This document shows positions 35,713 to 44,551 of a DNA stretch of 64,000 bases, one piece after another. The number at the start of each line of letters is the position of its first letter. The first letter of the stretch is position 1. The notes below the pieces were generated by a model. That model was given only the letters and a program-made list of their open reading frames with translations, had not been told where the DNA came from and searched no databases. The DNA is from an uncultured Desulfobacter sp. Its GTDB lineage: Bacteria > Desulfobacterota > Desulfobacteria > Desulfobacterales > Desulfobacteraceae. A program made the position numbers and the translations under genes. The stretch is taken from positions 5,354,501 to 5,418,500 of the forward strand of contig NZ_OY781882.1 in NCBI RefSeq assembly GCF_963677125.1, written 5' to 3'.

Positions 35713-36783
35713 ATGAAAATAAAAAAAGTAACAATTTCCAGGGAAAATCTGGAATTGACGCGCCCTTACACCATTGCCTACGATACATTCACCCATGCGG
35801 AAAATTTGTTTGTGCTTCTTGAAACGGACACAGGGCTTGTGGGCATCGGGGCAGGTTCCCCGGCTGAAGATGTTACCAATGAAAGTATTGATGCCTGCGA
35901 GAAGGTGTTGAAAGAACAGGCCTGCCTTCTTTTTGAGGGGTTGGATTTGGTAGATGCCGTTTCCCGGCTTAAAACCATGGAAACAAAGATGGCGGCAACG
36001 CCTGCTGCCATGGCCGCCATGGATATTGCCCTGCACGATCTCGTGGGCAAGGCCCTGGACCGCCCCCTGGTGGAAATCCTGGGACGGGTGCACACCGCCA
36101 TGCCCACATCCATCACCATCGGCATTAAAAGTTTTGACGAGATGCTGGCCGAGGCCGACGAATATACCGGTCGGGGATTCAGGATTCTTAAGATAAAAAT
36201 AGGTATGGATGTGGATCAGGACATCGAACGGGTCTGCCGCCTCAGGGCACACGTCAGTAAAGATGTCCGCATCCGGGTGGACGCCAATCAGGGATACGAC
36301 ATGGATCAGTATAAAAAATTTTTGGCAGGCACAAGCGACGCGAACCTGGAATTTGTGGAGCAGCCCCTCCATGTGGACCAGACAGCGGCCATGGCAGAAC
36401 TGTCTGAAGATGAACGTAATTTTTCCATGGCTGACGAATGTCTGCACAATCCTGCCGACGCCTATGCCTTGCTCCATCCACCCCGGCCCTTTGGATCATT
36501 CAATATCAAGCTGATGAAATGCGGCGGCATTGCGCTGGGCCTGGAAATGGCCCAGATCGCCCGGCGTTGCGGCATTGGCGTGATGTGGGGGTGCATGGAC
36601 GAAAGCCGTGTAAGCATTGCCGCAGCCCTGCATGCCGCCTTTGCAAGTCCTGCCACCCGATACCTGGATCTTGACGGAAGCCTTGACCTTGCCAGGGATA
36701 TGGTGGATGAGGGGTTCGTCATTGAAAACGGCGTAATGCGCCTGACGGATCGGCCGGGCATAGGTGTCCGAATCCTCCAATAA
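35713..36783 (+). CDS. Dipeptide epimerase / enolase-superfamily racemase
   Basis: This 356-residue enzyme belongs to the mandelate racemase/muconate lactonizing group. Visible catalytic features are the KxK motif (ILKIKIG near 160), metal ligands in VDANQGYD, EQPL and ADE, and a second lysine in IKLMKCGG. Relatives epimerise Ala-Glu-type dipeptides or, in recent work on D-glutamate use in marine bacteria, N-acetyl-D-glutamate beside a DUF1611 partner. That is the arrangement here, since the DUF1611 gene follows after 24 bases. Which substrate applies cannot be told from sequence. Confidence 0.85.
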   Translation: MKIKKVTISRENLELTRPYTIAYDTFTHAENLFVLLETDTGLVGIGAGSPAEDVTNESIDACEKVLKEQACLLFEGLDLVDAVSRLKTMETKMAATPAAMAAMDIALHDLVGKALDRPLVEILGRVHTAMPTSITIGIKSFDEMLAEADEYTGRGFRILKIKIGMDVDQDIERVCRLRAHVSKDVRIRVDANQGYDMDQYKKFLAGTSDANLEFVEQPLHVDQTAAMAELSEDERNFSMADECLHNPADAYALLHPPRPFGSFNIKLMKCGGIALGLEMAQIARRCGIGVMWGCMDESRVSIAAALHAAFASPATRYLDLDGSLDLARDMVDEGFVIENGVMRLTDRPGIGVRILQ

Positions 36784-36807
36784 TTAATACAAAAAAGATC
36801 AAATAAT

Positions 36808-37920
36808 ATGAACCCAACTTACAAAGAACATACTAACCGGATTTATATGGGAACCGCTGTGGTCCTGACCCGTGGCCTGTTCCACCTTAATGATGCTAAA
36901 ACCGCCCATGGTCTTGTGCGGGGAACCGAAAGGTTTACGATTATGGGCGTCATTGATGAGGTCAACGCCGGCAAGGACGCCGGTGTCGTGCTGGACGGTA
37001 CTCAAAGGGACATTCCCATTTTTTCCAGTGTCAAGGCATTCACCGACGCCACAGGTACAACCCCGGATTATGCGGTCATCGGGGTGGCACTGTGCGGCGG
37101 GCGGCTGGATGATGATTGGCAGGCCCTTGTCTTGGATGTCATGTCCCAGGGAATTTCTATAGTAAACGGACTGCATATGCCGTTATCAGATATCCCGGCA
37201 TTCAAGGCCTCCGCCGAAAAATACGATGTTGAGATCATTGATTTCAGGCGCAGCAAACCCTTTGACCAGCTTAAATACTGGACCGGACAAGTCTTTGACG
37301 TTACCACCCCCAGAATCGCCGTGCTGGGCACGGACTGTGCGGTGGGTAAACGCACCACCAGCCGAATGCTTGTGCAGATGTGCCGGGCAAACGCAATTAA
37401 AACGGAAATGATTTTCACCGGACAGACCGGGTGGCTTCAAGGCGCCCCGTACGGTTTTATTCTGGATGCCACCCCCAATGATTTTGTCTGCGGAGAGCTT
37501 GAAGCGGCCATTGTTGAATGTGCGGAAAAATCCAATCCGGATCTCATGATTATAGAAGGCCAGTCTGGGCTGCGTAATCCCTTGGGTCCCTGCGGTGCGG
37601 AATTGATTGTGTCCGGTAATGCAAAGGGGGTGATCCTGCAGCATACGCCTTTCAGAAATTTTTTTGACACGGTGGAGGGCTTTGGCTGTCGCCTGCCCAC
37701 GGTCGAAGATGAGATTAAGCTCATTGAAATGTACGGGGCAAAGGTGATTGCTGTGACGCTGAACGGTGAAGGCGGCAGCCGTGAAGACCTTGTTCGGTAC
37801 GTACAGCAATTGAAGACAACCACACAACTGCCGGTGCTTGATCCCCTGAACGATGATCCATCAATGCTTTTATCTGTAATCAGGGCCTTCCTCAACAATT
37901 ACAATACCGAAAAACGATAG
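36808..37920 (+). CDS. DUF1611-family protein, P-loop transferase-like
   Basis: This 370-residue protein of the DUF1611 (COG3367) family has an N-terminal region of about 170 residues followed by a P-loop NTPase-like domain (VLGTDCAVGKRTTS at about 172-185, LMIIEGQSGLRNP, LIVSGNAKGVILQH). Family members sit next to enolase-superfamily epimerases. In marine bacteria such a pair has been described as N-acetyltransferase (DgcN) and racemase (DgcA) in D-glutamate breakdown. It is in the same operon as the epimerase, so a D-amino-acid or peptide role is likely but inferred. Confidence 0.78.
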   Translation: MNPTYKEHTNRIYMGTAVVLTRGLFHLNDAKTAHGLVRGTERFTIMGVIDEVNAGKDAGVVLDGTQRDIPIFSSVKAFTDATGTTPDYAVIGVALCGGRLDDDWQALVLDVMSQGISIVNGLHMPLSDIPAFKASAEKYDVEIIDFRRSKPFDQLKYWTGQVFDVTTPRIAVLGTDCAVGKRTTSRMLVQMCRANAIKTEMIFTGQTGWLQGAPYGFILDATPNDFVCGELEAAIVECAEKSNPDLMIIEGQSGLRNPLGPCGAELIVSGNAKGVILQHTPFRNFFDTVEGFGCRLPTVEDEIKLIEMYGAKVIAVTLNGEGGSREDLVRYVQQLKTTTQLPVLDPLNDDPSMLLSVIRAFLNNYNTEKR

Positions 37921-38031
37921 GCGTTCCTGTAAAAGGGCTATGGCAGACGCTTATGAGTCAAACATGAGGCATTCCGTAACCGCCTGTTGACACTTGATTG
38001 TCCGTTCAATAGGATTAGCCCAACGCTGTCT

Positions 38032-38133
38032 GAAGGCAGCCATAGAAGTAAGCTTTGCCAGACATATAAAATTTAAGCCACGAAGGCATACCGAAATCCT
38101 TTTTTAAAGGCGTCGGACCTTTGCGGCTTTTTT
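38032..38133 (+). promoter_or_regulatory. Structured leader with terminator-like hairpin before the ABC-transporter operon
   Basis: The stem AGCCACGAAGG (38076-38086) pairs with CCTTTGCGGCT (38118-38128), followed by TTTTTT at 38128-38133 and only then the ribosome site of the binding-protein gene. A first hairpin (GTCT...GGCA with TGCC...AGAC) lies just upstream. This is the layout of an attenuator or riboswitch expression platform. I could not match it to a named riboswitch such as cobalamin or molybdenum cofactor. Confidence 0.4.
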
Positions 38134-38149
38134 ATTTCAAGGAGTTAAA

Positions 38150-39253
38150 ATGAAGACGAAACTTTCATGGTTATGGGGCTTTTTGTTTCTGATTTTGTCT
38201 GTTTTTCCGGCAAATGCAAAGACTATTGTGGACAGTACGGGTAAAACCGTGGCAGTCCCGGAGCACGTCAGCCGCATCCTCTGCTCGGGTCCGGGGGCTT
38301 TGCGCCTGATCACCTATTTCAATGCCCAGAAGCTGGTGGTGGCGGTGGATGATATGGAAACGGCCAGGAAGCAGTTTGATGCACGGCCCTATGCCATTGC
38401 CAATCCCCAGTACAAAAACTTGCCGGTGTTCGGGGAGTTCAGGGGCAACGATGATCCTGAAAAAATTTTGGGGCTTGCAACACCGCCCCAAGTCATTTTT
38501 AAAACCTATGCCTCCATGGGGTATGATCCGGTTGAATTGTCACAAAAAACCGGTATCCCGGTGGTGGTGCTGGGATATGGCAATCTTGCCGCCCAAAGGG
38601 ATATTATTTACAAAAGTCTGCGGATCGTCGGTCAGGTCCTGGGCCGGGAAGAACGGGCCGAAACATTGATCGGTTTTTTTAACAAGCAGATCGCTGAACT
38701 CAACGATCGCACTGCATCCATTGAAAACAAAAAATCGTGTTTTGTCGGCGGCATTGCCCATAAAGGCCCCCATGGATTTTTGAGCACCGAACCCAATTAT
38801 CCACCCTTTGAATTCGTGAATGCAGACAACATTGCAAGGACTTCTGAAATTAAAGTGCAAAACCTTTCCCAGTCAACGTTTTCCAAAGAGAAACTGCTGG
38901 AAGAAAATCCTGACGTTTTGTTCCTGGACCTTTCCACCTTGCAGATGGGAGAAGGCCATGGCGGGCTTTATGAATTAAAAACAGATCCCGTATTCCAGGC
39001 ATTGGATGCCGTGATTGATGGCCGGGTATACGGGGTGTTGCCCTATAACTGGTACACCCAGAATTTTGGTTCCATCCTGGCCGATGCCTGGTATGTGGGA
39101 AAGGTGCTTTATCCGGATCAGTTTGCCGATGTGGATTCGGCAAAGAAGGCAGATGAAATTTATGATTTTTTGTTATCCGCCAAAGTCTATGCAGACATGG
39201 ATGCCCTGTTCCAGAACAAGGCATTCAAGCCGGTTGATTTAGGAGCGAAATAA
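38150..39253 (+). CDS. ABC transporter periplasmic binding protein, FepB/BtuF type
   Basis: This 367-residue secreted binding protein has a signal peptide ending near FPANA and two lobes joined by a helix, as in siderophore/cobalamin receptors of the TroA-like fold. Typical segments are VPEHVSRILCSGPGALRLITYF, an interlobe region LGREERAETLIGFF and the C-terminal NWYTQNFGSILADAWYVGKVLYPDQFADVD. Together with the following FecCD permease and ATPase it forms a complete import system. Its cargo (ferric chelate, cobamide or another metal complex) is not decided by sequence. GGAG lies seven bases before the ATG. Confidence 0.85.
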   Translation: MKTKLSWLWGFLFLILSVFPANAKTIVDSTGKTVAVPEHVSRILCSGPGALRLITYFNAQKLVVAVDDMETARKQFDARPYAIANPQYKNLPVFGEFRGNDDPEKILGLATPPQVIFKTYASMGYDPVELSQKTGIPVVVLGYGNLAAQRDIIYKSLRIVGQVLGREERAETLIGFFNKQIAELNDRTASIENKKSCFVGGIAHKGPHGFLSTEPNYPPFEFVNADNIARTSEIKVQNLSQSTFSKEKLLEENPDVLFLDLSTLQMGEGHGGLYELKTDPVFQALDAVIDGRVYGVLPYNWYTQNFGSILADAWYVGKVLYPDQFADVDSAKKADEIYDFLLSAKVYADMDALFQNKAFKPVDLGAK

Positions 39254-39258
39254 AGGGC

Positions 39259-40329
39259 ATGCACTTTGATCATGGTGTCGTGCCCAAGGCCTATGTCGGG
39301 TATCTCCGCAAAAAATCCTGGTTGCTTTTCGTTCTGTTCAGTCTGATGGCCGGGTTGTTTCTCATATCTTTGTCCAAAGGGGCAGTGAAACTTCCCCTGC
39401 TTGATGTGGTGCAGACATTAATGCTGGATGCGCCGTCCCGGAAGGCTGATCTTATTGTATGGAATATCCGGCTGCCCCAGACCGTGATCGCAATTTTAAG
39501 CGGCGCAGGCCTGGCCGTTTCCGGTGCTGTCATGCAGTCGGTATTGAAAAACCCTCTGGCCTCACCTTTTACCCTGGGCATTTCCCATGCAGCCGCATTC
39601 GGGGCGGCACTGTCCGTCATCATCATGGGCACCGGGGTGATGGCTTCGTCTTCAGGCGATGCCGTGGCCATTTCAAGTCCGGTGATCACCGTGGCAACGG
39701 CATTTTCATTTGCCATTCTCACTGCGTTGATTATCATTTTTATATCCGGCAGAAAAGGGGCATCTCCCCAGGTCATGGTGCTTACCGGGGTGGCATTGGG
39801 TTCCCTGTTTACTGCCGGGACCATGCTGCTGCAGTTTTTTGCCGATGATGTGCAGCTGGCCGCCATGGTATTCTGGACCTTCGGGGACCTGGCCAGGGCG
39901 GATTGGAACGACATTGCGCTGGTGGCGCCGGTTGTGCTTGTGCTGCTATGTTTTTTCCTGGTGAAATCCCGGGACTACAACGGTATGGCCCTTGGGGATG
40001 AAAGCGCCAAAGGCATCGGCATCCGGGTGGAATGGGTCCGGCTTTCGGGTATGCTGGCCGCCTCTTTGGTGACCGCTTTAATTATCAGCTTTGTGGGGAT
40101 TATCAGTTTTGTGGGGCTGGCTGCTCCCCATATTGTGCGGCGCATCATCGGCGACGACCACAGGTTTCTGCTGCCCGCATCCATTCTGGCCGGGGCCTTG
40201 ATTCTTCTGGCAGCCGATATGGTCGCCCGGCTGATCATGTTGCCCCATGTGCTGCCGGTTTCTATTTTCACCGCATTTTTAGGGGCACCGGTTTTTATTT
40301 ACCTTATTATTAAAGGCAATCCCAAATGA
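39259..40329 (+). CDS. ABC transporter permease, FecCD family
   Basis: This 356-residue inner-membrane permease has about ten helices. Family motifs are RLPQTVIAILSGAGLAVSGAVMQSVLKNPLASPFTLGIS near 80-115, GVALGSL, VGIISFVGLAAPHIVRRIIG (contact with ATPase) and LPVSIFTAFLGAPVFIYLI at the end. It starts five bases after the binding-protein gene and overlaps the ATPase by four bases, so it belongs to the same operon. Confidence 0.93.
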   Translation: MHFDHGVVPKAYVGYLRKKSWLLFVLFSLMAGLFLISLSKGAVKLPLLDVVQTLMLDAPSRKADLIVWNIRLPQTVIAILSGAGLAVSGAVMQSVLKNPLASPFTLGISHAAAFGAALSVIIMGTGVMASSSGDAVAISSPVITVATAFSFAILTALIIIFISGRKGASPQVMVLTGVALGSLFTAGTMLLQFFADDVQLAAMVFWTFGDLARADWNDIALVAPVVLVLLCFFLVKSRDYNGMALGDESAKGIGIRVEWVRLSGMLAASLVTALIISFVGIISFVGLAAPHIVRRIIGDDHRFLLPASILAGALILLAADMVARLIMLPHVLPVSIFTAFLGAPVFIYLIIKGNPK

Positions 40330-41099
40330 TTCTGACCGTCAATCAAATTGATTTTAGGTATAAATCCGTTAAAATTCTTGAGGATATCAATTTTTCCATC
40401 CCCCGGGGTGAAATTACTGTAATATTAGGGCCCAACGGCGTGGGCAAAACCACATTACTCAAATGCCTCAATAAAATTTTAACCCCGTCTGCGGGCCGGA
40501 TTTATGTAAAAGGCCAACCGTTGAAAGCCATGGATATCCGCCAGATTGCCAAAGAGATCGGTTATGTGGCCCAGTATAATGAAGCCGGTAAGATTACGGT
40601 GTTTGACGCCGTCCTCATGGGGCGCTATCCTCATATGCGCTTTACGGCCACCAAAGAAGATTTGCGAAAAGTCGGGTCGGTGTTGGACCATCTGAATTTG
40701 ACCCACATGGCCCTTAAAGATTTGTACGAACTTTCCGGCGGAGAGCTGCAGCAGGTGGCCATTGCCAGGGCCTTGGTCCAGGAAACCGATATTCTGCTGC
40801 TGGACGAACCCACCTCTAGTCTGGACTTAAAAAATCAGACACGGATTTTAACGCTTGTCCGGGATATTGTGCAGAACCACAACCTTGCTGTGATCATGAC
40901 CATGCATGACCTGAATTCCGCGCTGCGGTATGCGGACCAATATATCTGCTTAAAAGATCACACCGTGTTCGGGGCGGGGAAAATTGAAGATATCCGGTCA
41001 GGACTGCTTACCAAGGTATACGGACTGCCGGTTGAAATTATCCGGCATAAGGGCTACCCTCTGGTGGTGCCGGTTGAGGACGCATCCCAAGCGGCATAG
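40326..41099 (+). CDS. ABC transporter ATPase (FecE type)
   Basis: This 257-residue ATP-binding subunit of the upstream importer has Walker A GPNGVGKTTLL near 35-45, the Q-loop at VAQYNEAGK, signature LSGGELQQVAIARAL, Walker B ILLLDEPTSSLD and the H-loop MTMHDLN. Its ATG overlaps the permease stop (ATGA-type coupling). The next gene begins over 340 bases later, after the second palindromic element. Confidence 0.94.
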   Translation: MILTVNQIDFRYKSVKILEDINFSIPRGEITVILGPNGVGKTTLLKCLNKILTPSAGRIYVKGQPLKAMDIRQIAKEIGYVAQYNEAGKITVFDAVLMGRYPHMRFTATKEDLRKVGSVLDHLNLTHMALKDLYELSGGELQQVAIARALVQETDILLLDEPTSSLDLKNQTRILTLVRDIVQNHNLAVIMTMHDLNSALRYADQYICLKDHTVFGAGKIEDIRSGLLTKVYGLPVEIIRHKGYPLVVPVEDASQAA

Positions 41100-41121
41100 G
41101 TCTTTTTTATAGGGTGGATGT

Positions 41122-41265
41122 TAGTGTCTGAACGAAAACCTGGAAATTTTGTCGAGTACAAGGCGGAGGCAAATTTTAACCGGAGGAATACATGAAGTAT
41201 TTCGAGGAGTTAAATTTTCGGCCAACGAAGTAGTCGGCAAAATTTACGGTGTTCGGGTGGACACT
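41122..41265. mobile_element. Palindromic MITE-like element, copy 2
   Basis: This second copy of the element at 12028-12172 starts with the same TAGTGTCTGAACGAAAA and ends in GGTGTTCGGGTGGACACTG. The outer 35-45 bases of each end are strongly conserved; the inner arms differ but stay largely self-complementary. It lies between the ABC-transporter ATPase and the GAK operon. It has no coding content. Confidence 0.72.
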
Positions 41266-41442
41266 GTGTTAGGATTGCATTAGAGGTGTCTATTAGAGCC
41301 ATTTTCATGGTGGATCCGGGCCTGTCGAAGTTTCCCTTTAGTATAAAATATGGTACACGTGAACGCAAAAAAATGGATTTAGCCCATTGGCCATGCAGGT
41401 CATTTAGATCCATATGAATAACATTGTGCAACAAGGTGCTTT
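41266..41442. other. Leader of the GAK operon
   Basis: This is the gap between the palindromic element and the first GAK gene. The only nearby ATG (41414) opens a short frame that stops just before 41446. I see no clear promoter, and the element upstream might carry or block one. Confidence 0.3.
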
Positions 41443-42576
41443 TTGAAATCAACTCCCCCGGACATACACGAAGAAGATCGGCAACGGTTTAATGTTTGTA
41501 TTACCACTGAGTTAAATGCCAGGCAAAAAGAGTGGATTATCCGTCCTGAAACTATCTACCCTCGGCAGGAAGCTGTTCTGGCGGTTCACTGGCATCCGGA
41601 ATTTATTCCCATCGAGATCATCCGGGAACGGTTGAATCATCTTTACCCCAACAGACGGGATGAGTTGATCATTCCCACCCAGCACAACCAGATCTTGGAA
41701 TATGACGCGCATGCCGGCGTAGAGGTTGACTGTTATTCCAGCGGGTTTCACAGCAAGGTTCAATTGTTGATTCATTTGCGCAAAGACAAGCTCGCACAGG
41801 CATCAGTATTTAAAAATATCCTTAAACACACCTTTACATACAGATCTTCCCAGCTTTTTAATTACTTGAAGGCTTTGACCCGGCCCGATGACCGGATTCT
41901 GCAGTGGGCAGCCAGGGAAACCGGTGCCACGCCGGAGGTCATTAAACTGGTCAGACATCAGGCTCAGCAACTGGAAACACTGCTGGACGAAAACTATGAC
42001 ACTGTTCCGCCTGCGTTTATTAAGAATAAGCTCATTCGCGATTATGTGGATCTTTTACGAACTGATCATGACGGTGATTTGATTGATCGTGCCCAAACAT
42101 TTTTGCGGGCTGTGAAGTATAAGGTGAAAGAAGGGTTCCCGTTAAGCTATTTTTACCGTACAAGTGAAGTGATTGAAGAGGCAAGATCGTTGGATGCGGG
42201 CATTGTCATTCCCCATCCGGAACAGTTCTGGCCCATTCTTTTAGCAGACTATGATGTGGACGGATATGAAGTGTGGAATCCACAGTCACGGGAGTATACT
42301 GAATTTTTGGTGACGGTTTTAAACCGGCGCAACAAGCAAGTTAATAATTCAAGGCCGTTGCTGGTGTTTATGGGAGATGACACCCATTTCAGTGAAAAAG
42401 TCAGAGACCCTGAAACCCGGGATCGTGAAAAAGCCGCCAGAGAAATAGGTTTTCAACCGGCATGGGAAGATATGCAGATTCAAAAGCAATTGCTAAAGGC
42501 CGGTATGGATAGATCCTGGGTCATCAAGGAATATGCGGCGCGCCTTGGAGGGGTGAACCATCACAACACCTGTTAA
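41443..42576 (+). CDS. PHP-like metal-dependent hydrolase of the GAK operon
   Basis: This 377-residue protein begins at TTG 41443, preceded by a weak AAGGTG. Histidine-rich segments suggest a PHP-type metal site: LAVHWHPEFIP near residue 47, IPTQHN, VIPHPEQFWP and MGDDTHFSE. The middle (100-220) is helical. I infer a phosphoesterase role from these histidines. It is the first gene of a run of six packed genes, with amphi-Trp 28 bases downstream. Confidence 0.65.
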   Translation: MKSTPPDIHEEDRQRFNVCITTELNARQKEWIIRPETIYPRQEAVLAVHWHPEFIPIEIIRERLNHLYPNRRDELIIPTQHNQILEYDAHAGVEVDCYSSGFHSKVQLLIHLRKDKLAQASVFKNILKHTFTYRSSQLFNYLKALTRPDDRILQWAARETGATPEVIKLVRHQAQQLETLLDENYDTVPPAFIKNKLIRDYVDLLRTDHDGDLIDRAQTFLRAVKYKVKEGFPLSYFYRTSEVIEEARSLDAGIVIPHPEQFWPILLADYDVDGYEVWNPQSREYTEFLVTVLNRRNKQVNNSRPLLVFMGDDTHFSEKVRDPETRDREKAAREIGFQPAWEDMQIQKQLLKAGMDRSWVIKEYAARLGGVNHHNTC

Positions 42577-42604
42577 ACAAAAATAGACATGGAAAAGTAC
42601 ATAT

Positions 42605-42877
42605 ATGGCAAAACAAAAATTTTCATATGACTCGATTCAGGATGTTGCCTCAGTACGAAGGTATTTGAAATCGATAATTCGCTCTATTGATGAAGGCAAA
42701 ATCACTTTGACCTCAGAGGATGACTGCATTGATCTTAAAGTCCGGAACCTGCTTCATTTTTCAATTGAAGCACGCAAAAAAGGGAATAAAAACAGGCTGA
42801 CCCTGGAAATGCGATGGACGGATAAAAAAGAGTTCCCCCTGGGAGATGATACCAAGTCTGTGAAAATTTCTTCCTGA
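42605..42877 (+). CDS. Amphi-Trp domain protein
   Basis: This is a 90-residue small protein of the amphi-Trp family. The N-terminal KFSYDSIQDVASVRRYLKSII with EGKITLTSEDDCIDL, the VRNLLHFSIEARKKGNKNRLTLEMRWTDKK strand region and the ending KSVKISS are typical. The family is defined by its recurring place in GAK-type clusters with ATP-grasp enzymes and HprK-like kinases. Its function is unknown; it may be a carrier or target of modification. Confidence 0.8.
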   Translation: MAKQKFSYDSIQDVASVRRYLKSIIRSIDEGKITLTSEDDCIDLKVRNLLHFSIEARKKGNKNRLTLEMRWTDKKEFPLGDDTKSVKISS

Positions 42878-42892
42878 TGAATAGGACCTATC

Positions 42893-44551
42893 ATGGCCAT
42901 TGAGCCCAAGACAAATCAGGATATCCATTTTCTTCTTATTGAAGTGATGGGCCAGGTGGCCACCACGGAGCTTTATCTCAATAGCTTTGACCAGGTTCAT
43001 GGATTGCGGGTTCTGGAACGGGAAGGCTATATTGACAACCTGAAGGTCACAGTTGAAAACAGCTATTTTTCATTGATTCTCACCCAACCGGACCGCGGAC
43101 AAAATGAGGTGAACCGGGCCAGGGCCGTTCATGTTATCAGTACCAACCTTCAACAAATTTCAAGTTTCAGCGTTAATATCGTACGCCAGGTGGAATATCT
43201 GTTTGACCGTTCCCTGTGGCTGACCTTTGATGCCAAATCCATGTTTGATACGATTAGAAATTGCCTGGAACAGGTACTGCCCGCTCTGGATGACAAGGAC
43301 ATTGGCCTTGCATTAAGTATTTGCCATTGCGAGTATGAAATAGACCGCCTTTATTTAAAAAATTTTCAACGCATCATGGCAGAGCTTCGTGATGGGGTAT
43401 CCATAGAATCATATATCACCATTCTTTTTATTTTTCGGTACATGGAACGAATTGGGGATGCTTTGCTCAAGATCGGGGAAGCCATTTTGTTTGCCATCCT
43501 TGGCGAAAAGATTCGCATCCGGCAGTTTGAAGCCCTGCAACAGACCCTTGCCAAATCCGATATGGATATTTCCCTGGATCGCCTTAGTCTGCATTCCTAT
43601 TGGGGGACAAGATCCGGATGCAATATCAGCAAAGTTGCCAATGAACCCTCCAGCGTGGCAACAGGTCCTGCCAAACAGGCTATATTTAAAACCGGCAGCT
43701 TGAAAAAAATTGAGCAGGAGAAAGAAAACCTTGATAGATGGCAGGATATTGCGCCGGGACTTGCGCCCAGGGTCCTGACGTTTCACCAGGAGGATGAAAA
43801 TACAGGCGCGTTACTGGTGGAATTTATTTCAGGTAATAATCTTCAGGAGATCGTACTGGGTGACAACAGCAATCTGGCAGACAACGCCTTAAAGGCATTA
43901 CACAGACTGCTGGGCGAAAAGATCTGGCCGGTGACAAAAAAAATAGGCGCCAAGGAAACTTCGTATATGGATCAGGTGCTAAAGCGCCTTGACTCCATTC
44001 TTCAAGTGCATAGTTATATGCGCAGGCAGCAGACTTTAGGGGATCTTGAGGTCGATTCCACAGCCACCCTGGTGGAAAAGTGCATGCGTATTGAACGACT
44101 GCTGCCTGCCTCTTTTAGTGTATTCATCCACGGTGACTTCAATGCCAACAATATTATCTATGATGAAAAAAAAGATACAATTCATTTCATTGATGTACAC
44201 CGGTCTACGAGCGCTGACTATATTCAAGATGTTGCCGTATATCTGATTTCCAATTTTCGTCTGCCTGTATTTGAGCCGCCGGTGCGCGACCAGATTAATA
44301 TGGCCATTCGTAATTTTTATGGGTTTGCTAAAAAATTTGCCCAGGAACATCATGACAACACCTTTGATGTACGCCTGGCCATTGCCCTGGCACGTTCCTT
44401 TTATACCTCCACCCGGTTTCAGCTTAATTCTGAATTTGTAAAAGAGATGGTGATGCGCGCCAATTTTCTGCTTGAAAAGGTGATTGTTTTTCATGAGGGA
44501 CAAGAGAGTTGGCAGGCGTTTCTTTTCCCTGAGGAGGTGCTGTATCTATGA
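42893..44551 (+). CDS. PhoU-like / aminoglycoside-phosphotransferase-type kinase fusion
   Basis: This 552-residue fusion has a PhoU-like helical domain in residues 1-220 (VRQVEYLFDRSLWLTFD, FRYMERIGDALLKIGEAI). Residues 250-520 form a kinase-like fold of the APH type, with the catalytic loop FIHGDFNANNIIY (HGDxxxxN) near 415 and the metal aspartate in IHFIDVHRS. A phosphate-sensing or regulatory domain is thus joined to a small-molecule kinase. It lies 15 bases after the amphi-Trp gene and overlaps the next gene by four bases. The substrate is unknown. Confidence 0.75.
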   Translation: MAIEPKTNQDIHFLLIEVMGQVATTELYLNSFDQVHGLRVLEREGYIDNLKVTVENSYFSLILTQPDRGQNEVNRARAVHVISTNLQQISSFSVNIVRQVEYLFDRSLWLTFDAKSMFDTIRNCLEQVLPALDDKDIGLALSICHCEYEIDRLYLKNFQRIMAELRDGVSIESYITILFIFRYMERIGDALLKIGEAILFAILGEKIRIRQFEALQQTLAKSDMDISLDRLSLHSYWGTRSGCNISKVANEPSSVATGPAKQAIFKTGSLKKIEQEKENLDRWQDIAPGLAPRVLTFHQEDENTGALLVEFISGNNLQEIVLGDNSNLADNALKALHRLLGEKIWPVTKKIGAKETSYMDQVLKRLDSILQVHSYMRRQQTLGDLEVDSTATLVEKCMRIERLLPASFSVFIHGDFNANNIIYDEKKDTIHFIDVHRSTSADYIQDVAVYLISNFRLPVFEPPVRDQINMAIRNFYGFAKKFAQEHHDNTFDVRLAIALARSFYTSTRFQLNSEFVKEMVMRANFLLEKVIVFHEGQESWQAFLFPEEVLYL

